Source of the DNA: Helopsaltes ochotensis
Lineage: Eukaryota; Chordata; Aves; Passeriformes; Locustellidae
Length of the DNA stretch: 64,000 bases
NCBI GenBank assembly: GCA_013400155.1
Contig: VXBM01000002.1
Coordinates: forward strand, 2,526,706-2,590,705
Direction: 5' to 3'
Below the pieces are notes generated by a model. The model saw only the letters and a list, made by a program, of their open reading frames with translations. It was not told the origin of the DNA and ran no database searches. The first letter of the stretch is position 1; the number at the start of each line of letters is the position of its first letter. Positions 37,105-51,561 of the stretch are shown one piece after another. Made by a program: the position numbers and the translations under genes.

Positions 37105-38289
37105 ACAGGCTATTTTTAGTTTTTCAAAAGAGAATGTTGAAGGGATATTTTTAAACTGCAGCAACTATGTGCTGTTGTTAGTTTCAGGCAAAAATACCAT
37201 GTTTTAGCCTTTTCATGTCAAGAGTATGAATGCAAGATATTTTATGTATCTTTGGAGCCTATAATAACACAAACTGTCTGTAAATTATGCCTTCTAGCTT
37301 TCTAGTGTGTATTTGAATATATTTCGTTCCGCTGTTTCTTATTTGCAATAAAATTTGCAAAGTATGGGAGGCAAGTGAGCCAGATGATAGGAAACACTGT
37401 TTATAGTGGCTGTGTGCTGCACCTCCTGGCTCTGCTGTGGGGAGGTATTTCAGGGTGTGGGTCACAAGTGCACGGTTCCTCTCCCTGGCCCAGCCAGGGC
37501 CCTGTGCACACACTGAGGCAGAAATGGTTTCTGCTTTAGCTGGAACAGATTGCATTCGGGGACCCGTTTTGGCCAGCATACAAACAAACCTACTGTGGAC
37601 TTTCCAAAGCACGTGTGCTCCCATGCGAAGCTGGATTGTACTTTTAAACTTCAAGGCAGAGATGTCAGACTTCTGCTGAGGAACTGTGGGGGTTTTTTGT
37701 CATTTGACGCCATGCAAAATTGATTCCACATTATCGCTATGCAGATAAAGTAATTTTTCACTGATACCAGTAAAAATAGCAATTCTCATTCTAAATCTCT
37801 TTTGTTTTTCTCTAGCACTAGATTATATCCTTTGCAGCAGATACTAGTGAAACCTGTGGTAGGCTTCCTGCATAGGAGAATTCCACTGGTATTCAGTTTT
37901 GTTTGAATTCTTGTATGTGTGTGTAGGTTTGCACTTCAGTTTGTCGCAGTTTTGGAAAAGAGATGAAAAAGACCTTTGTTTTTTATTCACCCTCGTGGAG
38001 TGACTAAAACAAAAATATTCTCCAAAGTTTGACAGCTGGGAAAAAGCTTCTCCTTGAGCAGCAGAAATATTGATCTGCCATTTGCTGTGAGTTAGTGCCT
38101 GAATGCCCTACACCTCTTACTGCCTGATCTTTCCCCATAATGATGGCCTCTAAACTGTACATAATTCACTGCTACTTGTCCTCCATATTCGTCAGGGTTT
38201 CAATCTACTCTTAGGTAGGGATAGCAGCTAGACGAGATGATAAAACAAGTTTGCTTTCCTAGGAAACCTAGAAAAATGACAAACCTACA
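37105..38289. other. Unique non-coding DNA
   Basis: No gene or repeat was recognised. The open frame at 37259-37654 (-) has no recognisable family. Confidence 0.5.
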
Positions 38290-38560
38290 CTTCGTTATTT
38301 TGAAGGAGACGACTGCTAATATAATCAGCATTGCCCATTTGGCATTAGCTGTTATTTAAATATCATCACAAAGCGTATTGTAAATGAGCTTGTAAAAGGA
38401 AGCAATGTAGTCATGTTGTCATCATTTCACTGGAGGCTGTTAGTAATCAGGAGGTACATACATTTGTCAGATCTTGCTTTTACTTCATCTGGAAAGATCA
38501 GTTTGGCGTGATAATCAATTAACATCGTGTATTTCCAGTGTCTTTCCAGGTTGCAGTTCT
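38290..38560. promoter_or_regulatory. Possible conserved non-coding element
   Basis: This stretch has high-complexity, motif-rich AT sequence: gcccatttggcattagctg, gttatttaaatatcatcac, and a gtgataatcaattaacatcg block with back-to-back homeodomain (HOX/PBX-like) cores. Such texture is characteristic of vertebrate developmental enhancers. The judgement is by eye only; a multi-species alignment would decide it. Confidence 0.2.
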
Positions 38561-41500
38561 GTTGTCTTTGTCATTAAAACACATGGATGACTTTAAAATG
38601 TAAGTTACAAAGATTTGTGTGCAGATTTTCCTCAGTAAACTGACACTTACTAGAGGCTGTCAAAAGTGCGTTTTAAGATAAAATAAAAATGGTTAACTGT
38701 ACTTCGATGGCAGAAGAAATAGCCCTTCAGTTCTGTTTACCTTTTCTAATTTCCTTTACTTTTCTTCCTACAACTGGCTGCTCCTAAGCATAAAATCATT
38801 TTAATATTAAAAATACAGGTTTTGGATGAAAGTAAAGAATGTGATGTAAGCTATTCATAGGTTTAAGGAATTAGAAAAACAAAATTCCACTTTGAGCTGT
38901 TTATCAGCATTAAAATATGTTTGAGGTACTGTTGATATCTGCTATTTATTCGGCACAACCCAGAAAAACAGTGTAAGCATTTTGCTAGAGGGTGTTTCTT
39001 AAATATTACTGTTATCATGGATAATGCAAGTTGACAGGATCTATAGTTGAGGGGTAAGTCATATGGAGTCTGCTTTCAAGGGTTATATTTTGGCAGGCAG
39101 AGGACAGGTTGAAAACACATCAGCAGAATGAAAAAGTTTTACTGCTTTCAGATAGAGATTTGTGCCAGGCCTATACACAAACCATCAATCCTGACCATGT
39201 GGTGTCTTTGAAGTTTAGTGTAAAAAAATGGTTATCATATAGGCAAACTGTATTCAAAATGAATTGAATACAGATACTAAAAGCAAAAGCTTCTCCAGAA
39301 GCAGCCTTTGAGGAAAGTAAGAGTGCGTGTTTGTGTGAATTAAGAAAAATTCTGCATGGCAAAGGTGATTGATGGCAGTGTTTAATTGCAAGACCATAGA
39401 CTTGATGATTTCTAGGCTCTATGAACTGTTCTTGAAGTCTGATAGTGCAGAATAATGTTCACACATGGTTTAACTACATTTCCAGTCTGACAAATCTGTG
39501 TTAGAAATTTTTTTTTGTTGGTCTGTGTCTGAACATTGTTCTGCAGCTGTTCTTGAACTTCTTATGAGTGGGCTGCTGAGGTGTTGCCAAGGTCACCTGG
39601 TTTTCCCTTAGCTCTAGTGCAAGGAATTAAAAACTGTAGCCTCCAATGAAGTGGGAGCCTATTAGGGAGAGTGTGTTGGAGGGGTTTGTGTATTGCATTA
39701 CCAGCTGCTAAAGCTAGAAGCTGTTTGCTGCTCTGCTCTGTTGGAGCAGGTATTTGGTCTGGAGGGACTGCACAGTCAGTCTGTTCAGAGCAGGGTGAGC
39801 AAGATGCCACTGCTATCAAACGCCCTCCCGCAGGCTCAATTCATTTAGGAACTGAGCTTTCTGTTCCCAGTTTCCAAACTGCCTTCCCTGAAACAGCGTG
39901 GGCCTGCTCCACCCTGCTTCTCATCCTCAGAGTTCAGTTCATTGCTCAAAATTGCCCTTTGTTCTGCTTAAGTGATCTTAAGAGAGGATGTAAACACAAC
40001 AAGTCCTAAAAATAGTTAATGGTAGCTGGGTGGAGAAGTTCAGAATAAGGGAGCATAACACAAGCAGAGGATGACTATCAAGTATAATAAAGAATGGAAG
40101 AGAAAGGGGAAAACTATTAGGAATATGTTGATTCAAGGGAGAAAGTGTGAAGAAAGCCTAAACTGACAGTGGAGCATCTTGCCAAATTTTTCTTGCTCTT
40201 GAAGCCAGCCCCCAGACAACACGGAGCCAGTAATTATTCAGCTGCTAAGTGGGGGGTAAAGTCCATTTTTAGAAGGCTGAAGGAGAAAGCTCTACCTTCA
40301 AAACAATTTGGAAGCAATGTTGTGAGTAGTGTACCAGTGACTAAAGGATCAGTTATCAGCACACTAGAAAACAGGGATGGACTGGAAAGACAAGTGGATT
40401 TCTTAGTGAGTTTACACAAATGACAGCTATCCCTACATGTAACACTGGCACAGCATCACAGTTTGCAAGGAGTATTATATTTTCCTGCTCTTCATAAATG
40501 TGACAGGGCCTCATTGGGAGAGATTGTAAATACAAGGAGAGCTTTGTGGACTGGAATTTCTTGGAGCACATTGTAGTGGTAATACCAATGTTAACAGGTT
40601 TTTTAACTGCTTTCCATTATTTCCTTGAGTGAGGAGACCCTGTACTTGGTAAGTTTTTCATGTCTGACTAATTTTAAGGACTGCACTGGACAGTGTAGTA
40701 AACCTTCCTTTAAATAAAACATCAGCTGAATCTTTGTGCAATCTAATTGGGGATAGGTTGGGAAAAGATTGCTGATTATTCTCTAATATCCTAATAAAAC
40801 CTTCTGGCATAACTGTGGTTTCTAGTTTCACTCAATTAAGTGAACAAGTCCTGAGCATGCACAAAGACCTTTATTAAACTTGCAGATATATCTGAGGAGA
40901 AATTAGAGGCAGCGAAATGAGACTAGCTACTGCCAAGAAGGAATTAAAAACAACCTGTCTTTTTTTTTTCTTTAATCAGTCATCTTAAATAGAGTAGTAG
41001 CTGCTCCTTTTATTTTTCTTCCTCTCCTACCTCTTCTTGCAGTATTTTGGCAGTGTTTTGTGCAGATCACGTGCCAGGTGCTCATGTGCCTTCTGCATTT
41101 GCTCAAATTCTCCTTTTCCTGGGGATCACAGAACACTTTTGGTCCTGAATGGCTGGAGGTGGTACTGGGGAGCTGGGAGGAGCAGGCAGGCTGGCAGCAT
41201 TCCTGGGCAGAGGGAGCTGTTGGCTCTGCACATCCCTGTGGAGGTGCCACGCCTGGCCGTGCTCTGGGAAGTGCCTGTGGAATGACCAGAGCCTGTGCAG
41301 ATGCTGACGGGTCATGGCACCTGCCAGGCTTGCTCAATATTGTGTGTGATCTGGAGAAACTCTGTTTTCAGTTTTCCATCATTTCAAGAACATCAACTCA
41401 CGCAGTTCTCACACCTACAGGAGCTCTTCGAATTTGGTGCCCCACTTTGGCATTTCTTCAGTTCACGCTACCGATGGCTCACTTGTTTTCTCCTGCAGCC

Positions 41501-44500
41501 AAGTGGGTTTGCTCCTGCTCCTGGGAGCAATAGCTGTCCCTTCAGATGTTGAAGTGCTTGCAAAGTGAAAAAAGTCAAGAAATATCAACATTATGGTCTC
41601 CATTTCCCCAGGAACAGGGGAAATGGCAACAATGAATTTCTGCAATGCTATTTCTGTACCTCAGTGCTTGCAAGGTTTATAATTTCTGATCTGCAGTCTC
41701 TCCCATCTGTGAGTTCATCTGTCTAGGAGTAGCAGGTGACAAATAGAAAATTTAAGGCTGAGAACACCCGAACAAGTTTTCCTTGCTTTTAAAGTTTAAT
41801 GACTTTCAGTAGATGTAGGTTTTCACATAGCCCTGGCCTACTGAGACTGGAGAAGGGCAAGGTGATTCCTAGCTGACCATATGTTACCATCTTGGGTTTC
41901 ATGACTGGTTTAAAGAGCACATTAGAGAGAATTTTACTGTTCCTGAGTAAATGAGATGCTGTTCTGTGTCCAGAAGGCAGTTTCTTCAGCCTTTCCAAAG
42001 AAGATTTTAAGTACTGTGATGGCAGTATGGCAAAATAAGTGGCAGAAGCAATGATGTGCAAGAACAGTGTTTCTCTTATCATCTATCCTAATCAGTCAGT
42101 GAAAATTCAAGTTGTATAACTAAATTTCAAGCGTTAAGTTTACAGGGAGACTTGTGAAAGTAGGAGAAGGCCCAGAGAAATACTGATAAGAGGTTATGAG
42201 TGCTTGTTTGATTGCTAACTACAAAGCAATCTCTTTTCAGTGGCAAGAAGTTCAGTCCCTCCCCGAATAACAAAAATTATCTGGTATGAACTTTGTCATT
42301 GCAGATATCTGGATGAATTTCGTGTGCTGAAGGGGAGCTTAGTATAGCAGCCTACAGATTCTTAAGACATTTCCCAGGGGAAAAGGATTAACAAGGACAA
42401 CACTGACATCTGATAGCTTTTGACTGTTGGATGTTGATAAATGTTAATCATTGAAGAAGCTTCCATGACAAATCAAAGTTTTAATTTTATAAAAAACTTA
42501 TATGATGCAAATCTATGAATGTGGCAATTTTACAAGTTGTGTAATGCTTTATTATTCATATAGCATACAGCATCATAGCATATAGTGTATTATGAATCCT
42601 AAAGGCTATTTTTATACTGTGACATTTTTGGTGTTTGTTTCATGCAAATGTTTTTCCTCTTAGGGAAACTATGAAAAGTGGAAAGGTGAAAGCAGAGGTG
42701 GTGCAGAGTACTCTGTACTGATCAAATCCTTTTGTTACAGATAATACTGCATTGCCACAGTTCATTAAATGCCAAAGTGCAGGGGACTCTGTGAAGTTGG
42801 TCACCCAGTAGGAAAGTGCTGTCTCTTTACACTTCATCTGGAATCAGCAATAGCAAGTAGAATAGGAAGTGCTAATTAGCTGCTAGTGTTGTGTCCTTAT
42901 TTTCTTTCATTTTTGAAGTACATTTTGGAGTGAGAAGAGGGAGCATAGGGCATCCCATCAATCTGGTGCTGAACAGGTCTTCAGAATATTTTCCCTGAAT
43001 GTTCAGAGGGACGATTTGTTGCTCAGGGTTTGCTTGGGATAGAAGCATCACTCTTCATTGTTGCATCATAGGAACTTTCCCAAAATTCTTTTTCCTGTTT
43101 CCCTGATAAAAAAGGGCTTCTGGTCAATGGCATCACTGGAGAAACTGTCTCTCAAGCTCAGAGTGGACAAATCATCAGACACCTTGTGGTGGTGTTGCTT
43201 CACCTCTCCATACACAGCTCTGCTACAAGTCACTGCTGCACACACACAATGAGCAAGCTGCCCGGAGCTGGTGCTGCAATCATTCCCTTGCTGCCATGGT
43301 CAAAATTACAGTGTCCAAAGTATTCCTTCCAGATGTTTATCACGATGTGAGTGTGTTCTTGCCACTAGCAGCAAACCTGAGTCACAGCCTCAGAGTGGCT
43401 GAGAAAGAGTTAGTCAACAGTCTGAAGCCAGAAGGTACAGGCTGCAGTCTGGGGCAGCGTGAGAAAAGGCTCATGAGTAGGCAGGAGGCTCTGAAGTGCA
43501 TTCAGCATCTCGGTGGAGGGGTGCAGCATGTGGCTCAGAGCAAAGGAGTGGGAAGCTGTGGGATTGCCCTGTCTGAGCCTGATCTCCTTCATTCCTGGCT
43601 GTGTGGCAGCCACAACGGTGTGTCCAGGGGAGATGCAGTGGACACAGCTGCACCTGGTGAATGGAGGCTGTGTTTGCCTTGTAAGATAAGGTAAGGACAG
43701 AAATGTTGAAAGGGGAGGAAGGGAGGTGGAGCCTGTGGAAACCTGGTCATGTCAGCATGTCTTCATACTGAAAGCACTGCAGGGCAGGAACTTGTTTACC
43801 CATAAATCCACTAAGAATAGCATGGAGTGCCATGGATCCCAGCACTGAGATTTGGTTGAAGACACAACCTTTCCAGAATTCCTTTCTGTTCTCCAGGCAA
43901 ACTGTTTTGCTACTCTTTCCTCAGTTCAGCTACTATACTGCCATCCCTTCTGTGATTCAGTCACTTGCCCACTTCTCTCTGACCTATTCTGGCTGTTATG
44001 AGAATTCAGTTGGTTAGTAAGGGCAGATTTTGGGGGAAGGTAGGAATAGTGTCTTGATCTTGCACTCCTGCTCACATATCTGTATTAATATGTCATGGAT
44101 AAGTAGATGTTGAGTACTTCAATTAGGCGTTCTTCCCTTTCCTACCACCTTCTGTTTCTCTTCAGGTTTTAATCTCTGTGGCTTAGAAAATGCCAGCAGA
44201 CTATGAGGATTGCCAAAAACTAATAATAATTAAAATTCCTTGCTATAAAAAGCAGTATGTGCTTCTTTTGAGCTGAAACCATTAGAACACTTTCCAAGAA
44301 TTCCAGCATATTAAATTCTACTGTGACATTTGACTTACAGCATGGTAATTTTTTCCCCTGCTTCAGCACAGTGTAATGACAGCAAGTCCCAGTTTTGTAA
44401 ATAAATTCCCACTCAAATTCCTCATGACATCGCATGTGGGAGTTCACATAATAAAAAAGGAATGTTCCCCTCTTCTTCATATTTCTTTACAAACCTGTCT

Positions 44501-47500
44501 CCATCATTTAAATGAACGTCCAATTTTCTTTCAAGTTGTGGTGTCTACCTCACTGAGCTTTGATCATTAACGTTCAGAAGTGCTGTATTCCAGTTGACCT
44601 CATTGATAAGCAGATTCAGAAAAAAAGAGGGAAACATTCCACAGCATAATGCAGTTGCTGTAGTTGACTGGACTGGCTAGTTCAGGGTGCCTTGGTGACA
44701 GTGCAGCCTCAGAGCTGGCCTGAGAGTTCCATAGGGATTCCCCAACTGGCACATTGAAACAAAGGCAGCTCAGCTGCTGCCGTCATCACCAGCCTCTGCT
44801 GGGCTTCACATCACAGAGGTGGGGAGGAGAAAGCAAGACTCCAGCTCAGATCTGCTCTCTGGAGTCTGTACTCTGGTGGATCCTGTGAAATTCCATTAAG
44901 GTCCTTACTGATACAGTTAATTTAAGTTGCGCTGATCTGTTTCCAAATTATGCTGGAGACTAAACTCCAGGGGAAAAATGGGTAATTTAAATCCACTGTC
45001 TTCGTGATCACTGATGTGTTGGCACTAAACCTACACTGCAGCTATGGATTTATTTTTATATGCCCAGAGCTCTGTAAGCAAAATCTTCATCACTAGACTA
45101 ATGTAAGAGCAACTCTTTTTAACTTATTCTTATTCTGGACAAGAAATCTATCCTTTTTCAGTGATCTATATTTGTTTAATGAGCCCTTCTTTTATATTTG
45201 TAAAGAAGTAGTTGATAATTTGATCTTGGCTTTGCAAAAGGAGAGCTGTGTTGGAGCAAAGACATTCCAGCTATTGAGTGAATCCCTTGCAGTACTGCAG
45301 CCTCGCCAGGGATTGTGTTCCGCTCTGAAACTGCTCACCATTCACAGAACCCAGGTCCTGGCCAAACTGGAGTTGTTTGGCACTCACAAGCAAGCACATT
45401 TCCAGAACAAGATGAAATATTCTGATTTCTGACTGTTGCTCTTGCACTAAGGCACAGTGGAGATTAATCACACTCCTTAAAGGGAGCGTATTGGCAGTGG
45501 ATTTGAATTATAGTTTGATTATCATTTATTATCTTAGTGGTGTCAGACACTCACAGCCAGTTTCCGTGTCGCAATAATTCTGTCTTTCAACCCTGCACCT
45601 GCAGCAGGTTTCTTATAGTGGCTGAGAAAAATGTTCTAATAATTTTCTTCAGAGATGGAAATACAAAATTGCTGCTACTGAGATTGACCTGGGCCCACAC
45701 TCAGCTGCAGCTGGAAGGAGTGGGGGGTACTGCAGTTGTTTCTTTGTGTGTCCCGGATCCCGAGACCTGAAATATTAGTACCTGAATTGCCTTGTTAGGA
45801 GTCTAAACAAAAAAAATCACTAGGGAGCTTTGCATTGAAATGAAATATGTTTAGAAGCAAACAGAAAGTGTTTAAGGAAAATAAGTCTTCATGTGTCCTG
45901 AATGTTTGGTTGATTGATATTGGGGTTTTGAGGTGTGGTTGTTTGTTGAGGTTTTTTGTTTGTGGGTTTTTTGTGAGAATTCTGCATAACTCATTGAATA
46001 CTTGAGGGCTAAAAGCTGGTGGGATCTTGTTCTTCACCCCATATTTTCTTACCAACAAAAGCTGTAGCATTTATTTTGTATTCCTTGGTATTTTTCAACT
46101 CATGTCTCCTGTTACTAACTTTTTTAGAAGCTATTATAATACATGTTGTCCTAAGGAATGCAAAAAATAAAGTGTTTATCTATTTACTCCAATGAAACAA
46201 GAAAGAGAATGGAAAACAAAGACAGAAGGGTCATTCTCAGCAATTAGACACCTCTTTCTCCAGTAACAAAGTAATTGCCGATTATACAAGTGAATTCAGA
46301 TCAAGGGTAATAATGGCAAATGTTTGAGCACAATACAAAATAATATTTTATTTTCTCTGGCATGTTCTGTTGCATTTCAGATTGTCATATTTAATGGAAG
46401 TTCTGACAGTTCACGTGCTAGTGAACATATATCAGTATTTATTCTGCTTTTCTACTTTTCCTGGGTGCATATATGCTCTCTATAAAATTAAGACGAGGAG
46501 ACATGCTAATTTTCCTTTTGCATTTTCTGTTCAGCTGTGAATACTGCACAGTGCACTATAAGGTGCTGGGACATATCAGTTACTTATAAATGACTTATGT
46601 GGTTCTGGTATTACAGCAGGAGTCATGTGGAAAATGCCATGACCATCTGCAAAGTGGAAATCTGGAAACACTGTAATACCATATACAGCATCTATTCATG
46701 CCACACAGCACTGCAATCCCTCTGAAGAACTGCAGTTTTGGCTTTAAGATGACGGAGGTTGGTGTTGCAAATAGATTCTAGGAGTGTCTCCTGTGCATGT
46801 CTGAAGGTAACTCTACAGTACCAGATCATTATTTTATATGATCTGTTTCAGATATAGAAACATGCAAAATATTGGTATTTATTCTGAGGAAAATAGAAAG
46901 GAGTCAGAAATAAAGCAGAATTTACAATGGGCTGGGCTGCAGCTGTCTTTTTTCCTAAGGCCCCAGCAATGTCACAAGCAGCAGACATGCAGGAGGATGT
47001 GGAAGCCTGGGATTCGTAAAAAGTGTCCCATTGCCAGCCTGCTCCTCCATCACTTTTCTAGAGCTTTAGCCTCTGTTCAGGTTTAGCTTACATAAAGCTT
47101 TCTTTTTCAGGCTATGAGTGTAATTTTTATATCCCTTTTTACTTCTGTCAGTCAGTCAGTCAGTGAAATACATCGTCTTATTGGTTAAGGGTTCTATTTT
47201 TCCCTTAGCTCAACTGGGAATCTGGTTTCCTCCCTTGTGCTGCAGTACCATGAACATTCAGAGGACTTGTGAGAGTCCAGGAGAGAATTCCTCTCATATA
47301 CTTGATGATAGGAGGTCTGTTTTTCCCCACTCCAGGATGTCATAGGACATCTACTGAGGATGGGGAAGTGTGCCTGTAGCACTCTGCAAATTTACACAGG
47401 CATGGACAGTGCCCAGGCAATACAGACAGGACTTGCCTTCCCCTGGGCTGCACCAGATGGACAGGTAAAAACTTAATTTTAATTTTGCAGGGTCACTTGG

Positions 47501-48602
47501 TGAGCAGGGGGCTGGAATGGAAGGACATCTTAAAAATTGTTTGATTCTACTCCTGCACTCAGTGAACAAACTGCACAAGCTCTCCAACAGAGCTACTGTA
47601 ATGCTCTCCTCATTATTACATTGCAGAAATAACCAGCTGCTGCTAATTCCCTTTATTTCCAGCTGGTAACTCCTTTAAAAGACAACCAAAAATGAGGTAG
47701 ATAATACCCATATAATTTTCCCCTTGCAGATAATTTCTGTGGTTACTGTGCTGCTGTGAGCTGAGAAGAGGGATGTTGGCAGCAGATGGGAGGCTCACTC
47801 AGGGCAATGTGAGGACAGATATGTAGATATGGGGCAGTGTTGTAACTCTGTGGCTCCTAACTCAGTCAGGACCTTACTGTGTGTAAGGTTCTCGTGGCTG
47901 TGGCTAAGCAATGACAGAACTCATTCCTCTGACAAAGCACAGGGATCCCTGCTTTAGAATAGAATTTATTTTTAAATGGAGGCCTTCCCAGAATATCTTT
48001 GTTTTGCTCTGGGATTATTGCCAAAAAAATGTTTTTGTGACATTTTGTAAATGTACCTGCATCCTTAGATAACATTATTCTTTTGTTGTCGTTCAAAATT
48101 ATTTACAAAAAGAAACAGAAGGAAAGAAGTATAAACCCTATCAAAGTAAGTGCAGACAGTTTACCTAGCAGGGCAAAAGGAAAATGACAGAGATGGCAAA
48201 AGAAAACCTGGATTTAAAGTGCAGCAAAAATTACTATCTTGGAAAATTCATTCCAGCACATGAGTTTGCTCGAGTGGAGAAATTGATTGAAACGCTCGTC
48301 TTCAGATTCAGGTGAAGAGAAGTTTACAGGCATCACATGAAGTCAGGAAGTGATTCAGTAGGTTAAAGGCAGTCAGGGGTTTGAGACTGCTGAAGCAGCA
48401 CAAATGACAGAGCAACTCCTGTCAGGGGATAGGGAAAAAGGTTGGAGAGAGCAAGGCTGAAAGTCGATTGAGCAGGGGAGGACACCCATGTTTAAAATCC
48501 AAGCTGCAAAGTAAATGGTGTCAATGAAATATTAACAAGATGTTTTCAATTCTTTTTGGGCCTAGATAAGAAAATTGTGAATGGAGCAAAGAAATGTTTA
48601 CC
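38561..48602. other. 10 kb of unique non-coding DNA, no gene recognised
   Basis: No recognisable gene, RNA gene or mobile element was found. GC-richer patches at 39.6-39.95, 41.05-41.55 and 43.3-43.7 kb produce overlapping open frames of 110-157 codons in competing frames and strands; none has a family I recognise. A (CAGT)n tract of about four copies is at 47147-47165. A T/G-rich low-complexity stretch lies near 45.92-45.98 kb. Confidence 0.5.
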
Positions 48603-48790
48603 ATAATAAATAGCATTTATATAATACATCCATCACAAGATCTTGAACAGGTTTACAATGTACTTACAGATTTTATTTTTACTTCATAGCCGATCAAACA
48701 ACAAGTGACTTGGGCAGTTACTGAGAAGCCCAGGCATGTTACTGAGGAAGAGCCACTCTGCACAGTAGTCTGAATGTAAAGCTGCTAGAA
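48603..48790 (+). repeat. Ancient MIR/CORE-SINE-like relic
   Basis: The block order is agcatttatataatacatcc, a caagatcttgaacaggtttaca stretch, a ttacagattttat-like stretch, then caagtgacttgggcagttac and gaggaagagcc. This parallels the amniote MIR/CORE-SINE order (gcatttatatagt..tttcat, aaagcactttacaa, ttttacagatg, aagtgacttgcccaaggtcac, gtggcagagcc). The element is non-coding. The correspondence is by eye and quite diverged, as expected for a copy inherited from early amniotes. Confidence 0.55.
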
Positions 48791-51561
48791 TTTGCTCTTT
48801 CACACAGGGAGCTGTTCGTCTCACAGCTGACATTTCTGTGCAATTACATCCCAAAAATGCTGAACTGCTGTAATACCATTGCTGCCTTACCTGAGTTCAG
48901 AGCATCACAAAACTGTTTCTAGCCTTTGCAAAATGATGTCAAATGTTTATCAAGACAGCCTGCGATTTCTCTTTGCATTTTGTCTGCATTTCACAGCATA
49001 TTATAAGTGGCATGTCAGTAAAAAATAGATTCAGTCTTGCCAGCAACAGAAAGCAAAGAAGGAAGCGGCGGTAGTTGGCTCCCAGCAATGTTCTCTTGGG
49101 AACAAGTCTGAACTGAGGCAGCTTTAGGGCTCTTTAGTTAAATTACAGTTTTCCTTCAGTCCTCTGCATGATGGGGTTGTTCTTTTAAGGACACCACCAT
49201 TTTGCAAACATCAAAAAAATTGAAATACAGTCTTCGAAAACAGGCATCTTCTTGTACTGCCTAGGTTATAGTAGCTACCAGCTTACAAAACACAGAGAAA
49301 ATACCTCTCAGTACATCACAAAAGAGAGCAGAAACATTCCATAAAACACCAGAGGGGTACTGTCTCTGGCTGACAAGATTTATCTTTAAGGCACAAAAAC
49401 CCTGAGGGATGTAACAAAGAGCCTCAGATCTCAAACAAGGAACCAAAGAGAGTTGTGGCCATTTCCATTCCTGGGGTTCCAAGGCAGAGCTGCAGTGCTG
49501 CTGTGCATGTCCATCCTCTGCTGCCCACCATTTCATACTGCTACAGGGGGGCTGAGTTTTAGAGACTGCTTATGTGATTATTCCAGTTGTTTGAGGCTTT
49601 TTCCTGAAAACCCATCTCATGTCTCTATTTTGTTATCTTTTATTACTGCACTGGATTCAGTTTGATTTGTGGATTAAGTTTACACAGATAAAAGTAGACT
49701 TGAGTACATTCCAGTCCCCACTACAACTGCTACCCACGTTACAGCTCTCCATTTTAGCATCACCTTTTCAGCTCGTTCTCCTGTATTCCCTACTCATTTC
49801 TGCAGTGGCTCCTTGAAAGTCATTATCATGGCACCAAAAACTCTAAACGGTGGTTTTTCCACATGGCTTGCCATAACTGGAAAATGGTGCTGATTGTCCT
49901 GGATGAACTGGCTAAGAGGGTGGACAGATAATCGTAGAAATTATTAAGTTTGGCATTGTACTTTTTTTCCTGTCAGTGGTGCTCAATCCAGCAATGCACG
50001 GTGCCACAATCTCAAACGTACTGAAGAGGTCAACAGATCTCTGAGCAGGAGGATGTGGACTTATCTGGAAAGGCTCCAAGGTGACGTGGCCACAGCAAAA
50101 GGGAGCAAAAGTGGTTTAATCATAGGACAATCATGCCATGGTGACTCACTGACCATGGGTAGATTGCTGCGCTTGCATATCCAGAATCCACCAGGAGCCT
50201 GAAGTGTGAACAGGCTTTGGCAGGAAGCTGAGGTGTGCAAGTGTTTGAGCAAACAGGGAGTCCTTTTTTCTGTAACTTCCAGAAGAGTTGTCTCCTTGGA
50301 TGCCTGATCATGAGGATGGCAGTACGCTCACTGTTTTGCTCAGAGCTGTAAGCAACCTTCAGTAATGTGGAGAGTCAGAGAATATGCCAGACTTATGTAG
50401 TGGCCCTTAAGGAAAATTACTCACTGCAGCCATTTATACCAGCTTATATTTCCAAGGCAGGGGGAAAAGAAAGATGTTTTGGTCTAGCATTACAGATCTT
50501 AAATCCATAAAAGAAAAATACTGTAAGTGATTATGTTTACATATTGAACGGTGCTTAAAGGAGATAAAATAGCAACAACTGAAAAATCTGCTGAAATTTC
50601 CTGAAAAATCTAAGTATAAATTAGGTGGAAGCAAAAACAATTGGATCTTTGCTGATCATTTTCCAGCTTCTTTCTTCTGGTTCTTGGCTTCAGCAGTCTT
50701 TTTAATGTTTTGAATGTAAATTATTTTCTTTTCTCATTACCTTTTAAAGACAGCAGGAACTTGTATATAGGTGCTTGCAGAGCTGACCTGCTTTTTATAA
50801 CTCTTACAAAATCCCTTCAAGAAAGGAATAGGAAAAAAAAGTAAAAGCACAGTGTTTGCCAAATGGCAGTAATGCCTCCTGTCAGTAGAGAGAGGGGGAA
50901 ATGGTATAATAAAACTCACTGCTATTACTTAAGAAGCTTGAAAAACTGATCTCCAATGGAGTTGGAAAATACTTTAGGCAGCTATTTAGGGACATTGAGA
51001 ATGTGCAGAACACAGAATTAGTATTCTGTTGTAAACACAAGCCAATACTGAGGTGAAAACCTCGAGAAATTCTAATTTTCACTAGGAAAAAGCTAATTCA
51101 GAAGAGAGATTTTCACATGTAACTCACCATCCTTTGCGGGGCTTTAATCATGTAAAATGCTTGCTGCAAATTCCTACAAACCAGCTTCTGGAAAGCCAAG
51201 AAGGCAATGGATCAGGCACAACAGGGCAATACCTAAAATTTGAAACATACAGACAGCAAAAAAGTAGCAGAGATTACGTAGAAAACAGAAAAGTATAAAT
51301 AACTTGGGTGAGGTTTTTTTCCTTCAATTTTGTGAAAGTTCCAGGAGATTTGGCAAAACCAACATTTTAATCAAAACTTAATAATACGCAAATCTGCCAG
51401 AAGTACTGCTTTTCCTGCAGTATACTGGCTCTTTCAGGACAACAAGAAAGATTGGGCATTTGAGTTTTCTACCAAGACAACAATCTCTTTATACAAGTCC
51501 CAAATCTAGAAAGGAAATCCTGAAAAACAGCAGAGAGCAGACAGAAAAAAAACTGTCAGAG
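48791..51561. other. Unique non-coding DNA
   Basis: No gene or clear repeat was recognised. Open frames are all under about 100 codons and overlap on both strands. Confidence 0.5.

Noticed and set aside
39385..39430. CR1-like tail (cttgatgatttctaggctct)
   Set aside because: Too short, and it lacks the gaggtcccttcc block.
40972..41533. 121- and 157-codon open frames on opposite strands
   Set aside because: They lie in a local GC-rich patch with mutually overlapping frames, and no domain or family is visible.
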